A stretch of 64,000 nt of DNA from Jatrophihabitans sp. GAS493 (GTDB taxonomy: Bacteria; Actinomycetota; Actinomycetes; Mycobacteriales; Jatrophihabitantaceae): contig NZ_LT907982.1 in NCBI RefSeq assembly GCF_900230215.1, positions 2,604,001 to 2,668,000 on the forward strand. The letters are read 5' to 3'. The first letter of the stretch is position 1, and every line of letters starts with the position of its first letter. Below, in pieces: positions 60,997 through 64,000 of the stretch. The translations under genes and the position numbers were made by a program. Under the pieces are notes generated by a model that was given only the letters and a program-made list of their open reading frames with translations, ran no database searches and was not told the DNA's origin.

Positions 60997-62481
60997 ATGG
61001 TTAAATTCGGGCTCGTAGAGAAGTGGGAACCGGTCCCTGGCCGCCTGATTTCCTGGGCGCCTACCTCAGCGTCGCGGGCAGCAGCGGCCAGCGCGCCCGC
61101 GCACCCCACTCCGCCCTCGCACATTCAAGAGGCATACCTTGAATCGGCCCACCGAAATCGCGATTCGGGCTTTCGCTTCTCCCGGCTATGCCTCATAACC
61201 TTTGACATTGCCGGACGCCTTGACGTGGCCGCGATGACCTCGGCGGTGAACTCATTCGTCACCCGCCATGACACTTTCCTGACCTGGTTCACAACTGACG
61301 ACCAGGGGTGTCAACGACACCTCGTCGACGCCTCCGACGTCGAGCTGGCGCCGACCGACCACGGCGTCTTCACCGACTCCGAACAGATACGCGACCATGT
61401 ACAAACCGCAACACCGGGCCCGGATGTCTGGGAGTGCTTCACCTTCGGAGTGGTCGAACAACCCGAGCGCTTCACGGTGTATGCGGCGATCGACCACCTC
61501 GCCACCGACGGTATCTCGCAGGCCCTCACGATCTATGAGTTGCGTGAGCTGTACACCTGCGCGCTCAATGGTGAGGGGGCCGAGCTGGCCGAAGCGGGCA
61601 GCTACATCGAGTACTGCGCGCGGGAGCGGGCAGCGAGCGCGCGGCTCGACCTGGACTCCCCGACGGTGCGCAGCTGGATCGAGATCGTCCAGGCCAATGG
61701 CGGAGATCTACCGACTTTCCCACTTGATCTTGGCATGGGCGAGGCGGGCTACACCCGCACGGCCGATACTGCGTATCCGCTACTGGATCCGGCCCGCGCG
61801 TCCCGGTTCGACGAGGCCTGCGAACGGGTCGGGGCCAAATTCAGCGGCGGAATCTTCGCCGCCGCGGCGCTGGCCCAGTACGAGCTGACCGGACGACCGG
61901 TCTACCTGGGTCTCACCCCGAAGAGCACTCGCTCCACTCCCGGCGAGTGGGCGGCGATCGGCTGGTTCGCGAGCCTGATCCCCATCCAGTTCAGCGTGAC
62001 GGGTGCGTCGTCGTTTCTGCAGTTGGCCGCTGTCGCCCAGCAGGCCTTCGTAGCTGGGAAGGAACTCGGCGACACGTCCTACCACCGAGTGCTGGAGTTG
62101 GTGACGGCAGAGCACGCAATCACCACCAAACCTGGTTGGACCGCGCCGATGATCTCCTACGTCGACGTTCGGAAGCTTCCGGGGGAGGAGGAGTTGGCGG
62201 CGGCTCGGGTCGGCCTCGTCGGCCTCTTCGGTAGCCGGGGCAGCTCGGAGGACGTTTTCATGTGGATCAACCGGTTCACCGATCACACCGGCGCCGTCTT
62301 CCTCTACCCGGACACCGAGCAGGCGGCGCGATCCATCGACGTCTACTTCGCCAAGATCAACGAGATCTTTCAGACGGTTGTCGATGAGGGTGACTATCGC
62401 CCCACAATTCCCGATGCGGCGGGCGTGGACCCTCTCAGCGGATCGGGGCTGGATCGATTCGAGCCGGCGGCGCGCCGATAG
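60997..62481 (+). CDS. Condensation-domain acyltransferase (PapA-like)
   Basis: 494 residues with a stand-alone condensation/acyltransferase fold. The catalytic motif is AIDHLATDGIS, an HxxxDG form in which the first His of HHxxxDG is Asp, as in some PapA-type acyltransferases. The C-terminal half has GWFASLIPIQFS and ITTKPGWTAPMISYVDVRK. No adenylation or carrier domain is attached, so it probably acylates an alcohol or amine from CoA or a carrier. It is immediately followed by an exporter gene. Confidence 0.83.
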   Translation: MVKFGLVEKWEPVPGRLISWAPTSASRAAAASAPAHPTPPSHIQEAYLESAHRNRDSGFRFSRLCLITFDIAGRLDVAAMTSAVNSFVTRHDTFLTWFTTDDQGCQRHLVDASDVELAPTDHGVFTDSEQIRDHVQTATPGPDVWECFTFGVVEQPERFTVYAAIDHLATDGISQALTIYELRELYTCALNGEGAELAEAGSYIEYCARERAASARLDLDSPTVRSWIEIVQANGGDLPTFPLDLGMGEAGYTRTADTAYPLLDPARASRFDEACERVGAKFSGGIFAAAALAQYELTGRPVYLGLTPKSTRSTPGEWAAIGWFASLIPIQFSVTGASSFLQLAAVAQQAFVAGKELGDTSYHRVLELVTAEHAITTKPGWTAPMISYVDVRKLPGEEELAAARVGLVGLFGSRGSSEDVFMWINRFTDHTGAVFLYPDTEQAARSIDVYFAKINEIFQTVVDEGDYRPTIPDAAGVDPLSGSGLDRFEPAARR

Positions 62482-62483
62482 CG

Positions 62484-63971
62484 ATGGCCACTCCGGAGGC
62501 GGCGGTGTCGGCGATCTCGGTCCCGCCGAGCGCCGCGCGGACGACCCACAGCGAGCACAGCGAGTGGCTTGCCCTCGGCGTCTGCCTGATCGCCGTCTTC
62601 ATGCAGATGCTCGACGTCACCGGCGTGAACATCGCGTTGCCGGCGATCGGGGCCGGACTGCAGGCCCCGCCCAAGTCGCTTCAGCTCATCCCGATCGCCT
62701 ACACGCTGACCTTCGCCTGCTCGCTGTTGACCGCGGCGCGCATCGGCGACCGCTACGGTCGCCGTCGAATGTTCCTCGTTGGTCTGGCCGCGTTCGCCCT
62801 CATGTCGGTCGCCTGCGGCTGTGCCACGGACGTGCCGATGCTGGTCGGGTTCCGGCTCGGTCAGGGGGTAGCCGGCGCGCTGATGGCGGCGCAGACGGTC
62901 GCGGTCATCGCGAATGCCTTCGCTCCGCTCAGTCGCCCGGCGGCCTTTGCCATCTATGGTGCGACGGCCGGGATCGCCAGCCTCGTCGGTCCGAACGTCG
63001 GCGCCGCACTACTGGTGCTCAACCCGGGTGGTCTCGGCTGGCGGCTAATCTTCTTCGTCAATGTCCCACTCGCCCTCGTCGCCGTTCTGATCGGGCGGCG
63101 CTGCATCGCTGAGTCCAGGATCATGCCGCAGCCACGACTCGATCTGCCCGGAGCGGCACTGTCGTGCGGCGGCTTGCTTCTGTTCGTGGGGGCCCTGACC
63201 GTTGGCAGCACGACCGGTTGGGGGCCTGTCGCACTGGTGGCCCTGGCCGTCGCACCACTCCTGCTGCTGCTCTTCGTGATCGTCGAGGTGAGGCGGGAGA
63301 ACCGCGGTGGCGATCCGCTCTTCCGGGTCGCGCTGCTCCTGCGGCCGAGCTTCGGCTGGGGAGCGCTGCTGGCCCTGCTTGTCTACGGTATTTTCACCGG
63401 TCTGGTCTTCACCCTGTCACTCACCCTGCAGTTCGGCGTCGGACTATCCGCGGCGCAGACGGGCGCCGTCTCGTTGCCCCTGGCGTTGGGCGCCATCGGA
63501 TTCGCCGCCGTCTCACCGCGGCTGTTCCGGCGATTCGGCGCGCGCCTGCTCGTTGCCGGGACAGCCGGCCTGGCGCTGGCCCTCCTCGTGATGGCCCTAT
63601 TCGTCGATGGGCTTGATGGCTGGAGCTCGGCTTTTCGGCTCGGCCTGCCGTTGCTGCTGGCCGGGGCCGGCGTCGGCGTCTTCATCGCGCCGCTACCGGT
63701 GACGCTGCTTCGGGACGTGGCACAGCGTGATCTCGGCTCGGCCTCCGGGGCCCTTCCGACGATCCAGCAGATCGGGTGTGCCCTCGGGTTCGCAGTCGCG
63801 GCGGGCATCTATTTCGGGCGGATGGATGCCTCGCCGTCGACCTCGGAGGTCTATCTGCACGCGCAGCAGACGGTGCTAGTGGTGCTTGCTGCGGCGGCCA
63901 TTGTTGCCGCCGCCGTCGCGGCTCGGATTCCGCGCGATGACACGCGCCTCAGCGCGGCGATGACTTCATGA
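62484..63971 (+). CDS. MFS exporter, 14-TM DHA2 (EmrB/QacA) type
   Basis: 495 residues with fourteen predicted helices. Motif A is ARIGDRYGRRRMF, with QMLDVTGVNIALPAIG in helix 1 and a motif C-like segment in helix 5. It starts two bases after the acyltransferase stop, so it probably exports that enzyme's product. It ends 29 bp before the window edge. Confidence 0.88.
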   Translation: MATPEAAVSAISVPPSAARTTHSEHSEWLALGVCLIAVFMQMLDVTGVNIALPAIGAGLQAPPKSLQLIPIAYTLTFACSLLTAARIGDRYGRRRMFLVGLAAFALMSVACGCATDVPMLVGFRLGQGVAGALMAAQTVAVIANAFAPLSRPAAFAIYGATAGIASLVGPNVGAALLVLNPGGLGWRLIFFVNVPLALVAVLIGRRCIAESRIMPQPRLDLPGAALSCGGLLLFVGALTVGSTTGWGPVALVALAVAPLLLLLFVIVEVRRENRGGDPLFRVALLLRPSFGWGALLALLVYGIFTGLVFTLSLTLQFGVGLSAAQTGAVSLPLALGAIGFAAVSPRLFRRFGARLLVAGTAGLALALLVMALFVDGLDGWSSAFRLGLPLLLAGAGVGVFIAPLPVTLLRDVAQRDLGSASGALPTIQQIGCALGFAVAAGIYFGRMDASPSTSEVYLHAQQTVLVVLAAAAIVAAAVAARIPRDDTRLSAAMTS

Positions 63972-64000
63972 TGTGGTCGCCGGTTCCGGCGTCTCCTCAT

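Overview
This window is high-GC actinobacterial chromosome. The evidence is WhiB7 with its C-terminal AT-hook, a mycoredoxin (mycothiol redox), AdnA/AdnB, DUF3152, a PPA1309-type protein, UPF0182, a mycobacterial-type succinate dehydrogenase, GpgS, and several genes whose start codon lies only 5-7 nt from a TANNNT -10 box. Gene order in the first half follows, with gaps, the Mycobacterium tuberculosis block around Rv3207c-Rv3193c (DUF3152, moeZ, ATL, adnA, adnB, nudC, mrx1, uvrD2, whiB7, ABC1, E1-like, DUF2342, PDZ-Lon, UPF0182). Interposed genes (M20, lipoprotein, M16 pair) and missing parts suggest a non-mycobacterial actinomycete. I cannot place it below class or order.

Layout. (1) 0.2-22.4 kb is rich in DNA repair and stress genes: Ku, a hydrolase, DUF3152 zincin, MoeZ, alkyltransferase-like protein, AdnA/AdnB, M20 peptidase, lipoprotein, paired M16 peptidases, NudC, a kinase-like protein with mycoredoxin on the minus strand, UvrD2, and a whiB7 locus with a promoter, long leader ORF and intrinsic attenuator. 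(2) 22.5-32.65 kb is conserved actinobacterial core: ABC1-kinase/E1-like pair, YgjP-type metallopeptidase, DUF2342, a small membrane protein, PDZ-Lon, PPA1309-type and UPF0182. (3) 32.75-36.3 kb is an initiator tRNA-Met gene with a 3.5-kb integrative-element remnant bounded by a perfect 45-bp direct repeat of the tRNA 3' part. It carries a frameshifted tyrosine integrase, an SGNH hydrolase and small membrane proteins. (4) 36.4-48.7 kb is accessory: small membrane proteins, alpha/beta hydrolase, receptor Ser/Thr kinase plus lipoprotein, VOC protein, XRE regulator divergent from a methionine aminopeptidase, F420/NADP-type oxidoreductase, MFS transporter, DUF1524 nuclease-like lipoprotein, GT-C-like membrane protein and APC permease. 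(5) 48.8-51.5 kb is a flavin electron-transfer module (ferric-reductase-like protein, FMN-binding protein, ApbE). (6) 51.5-58 kb holds a HAD hydrolase, acyl-CoA dehydrogenase, TetR and a succinate dehydrogenase operon headed by an Rv0250c-like gene. (7) 58-64 kb holds GpgS, a secreted lipase, a 678-bp gene-free stretch packed with palindromes and 10-bp repeats, then a condensation-domain acyltransferase and a 14-TM exporter.

The strongest candidates for new biology are the mini integrative element at the initiator tRNA, the whiB7 leader with a 121-codon ORF ahead of its attenuator, the coupled ABC1-kinase/E1-like pair beside whiB7 with a 57-aa basic ORF, the FMN module, and the operator-dense region at 60.4-60.7 kb. 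Everything here is from reading sequence; no database search or alignment was run.
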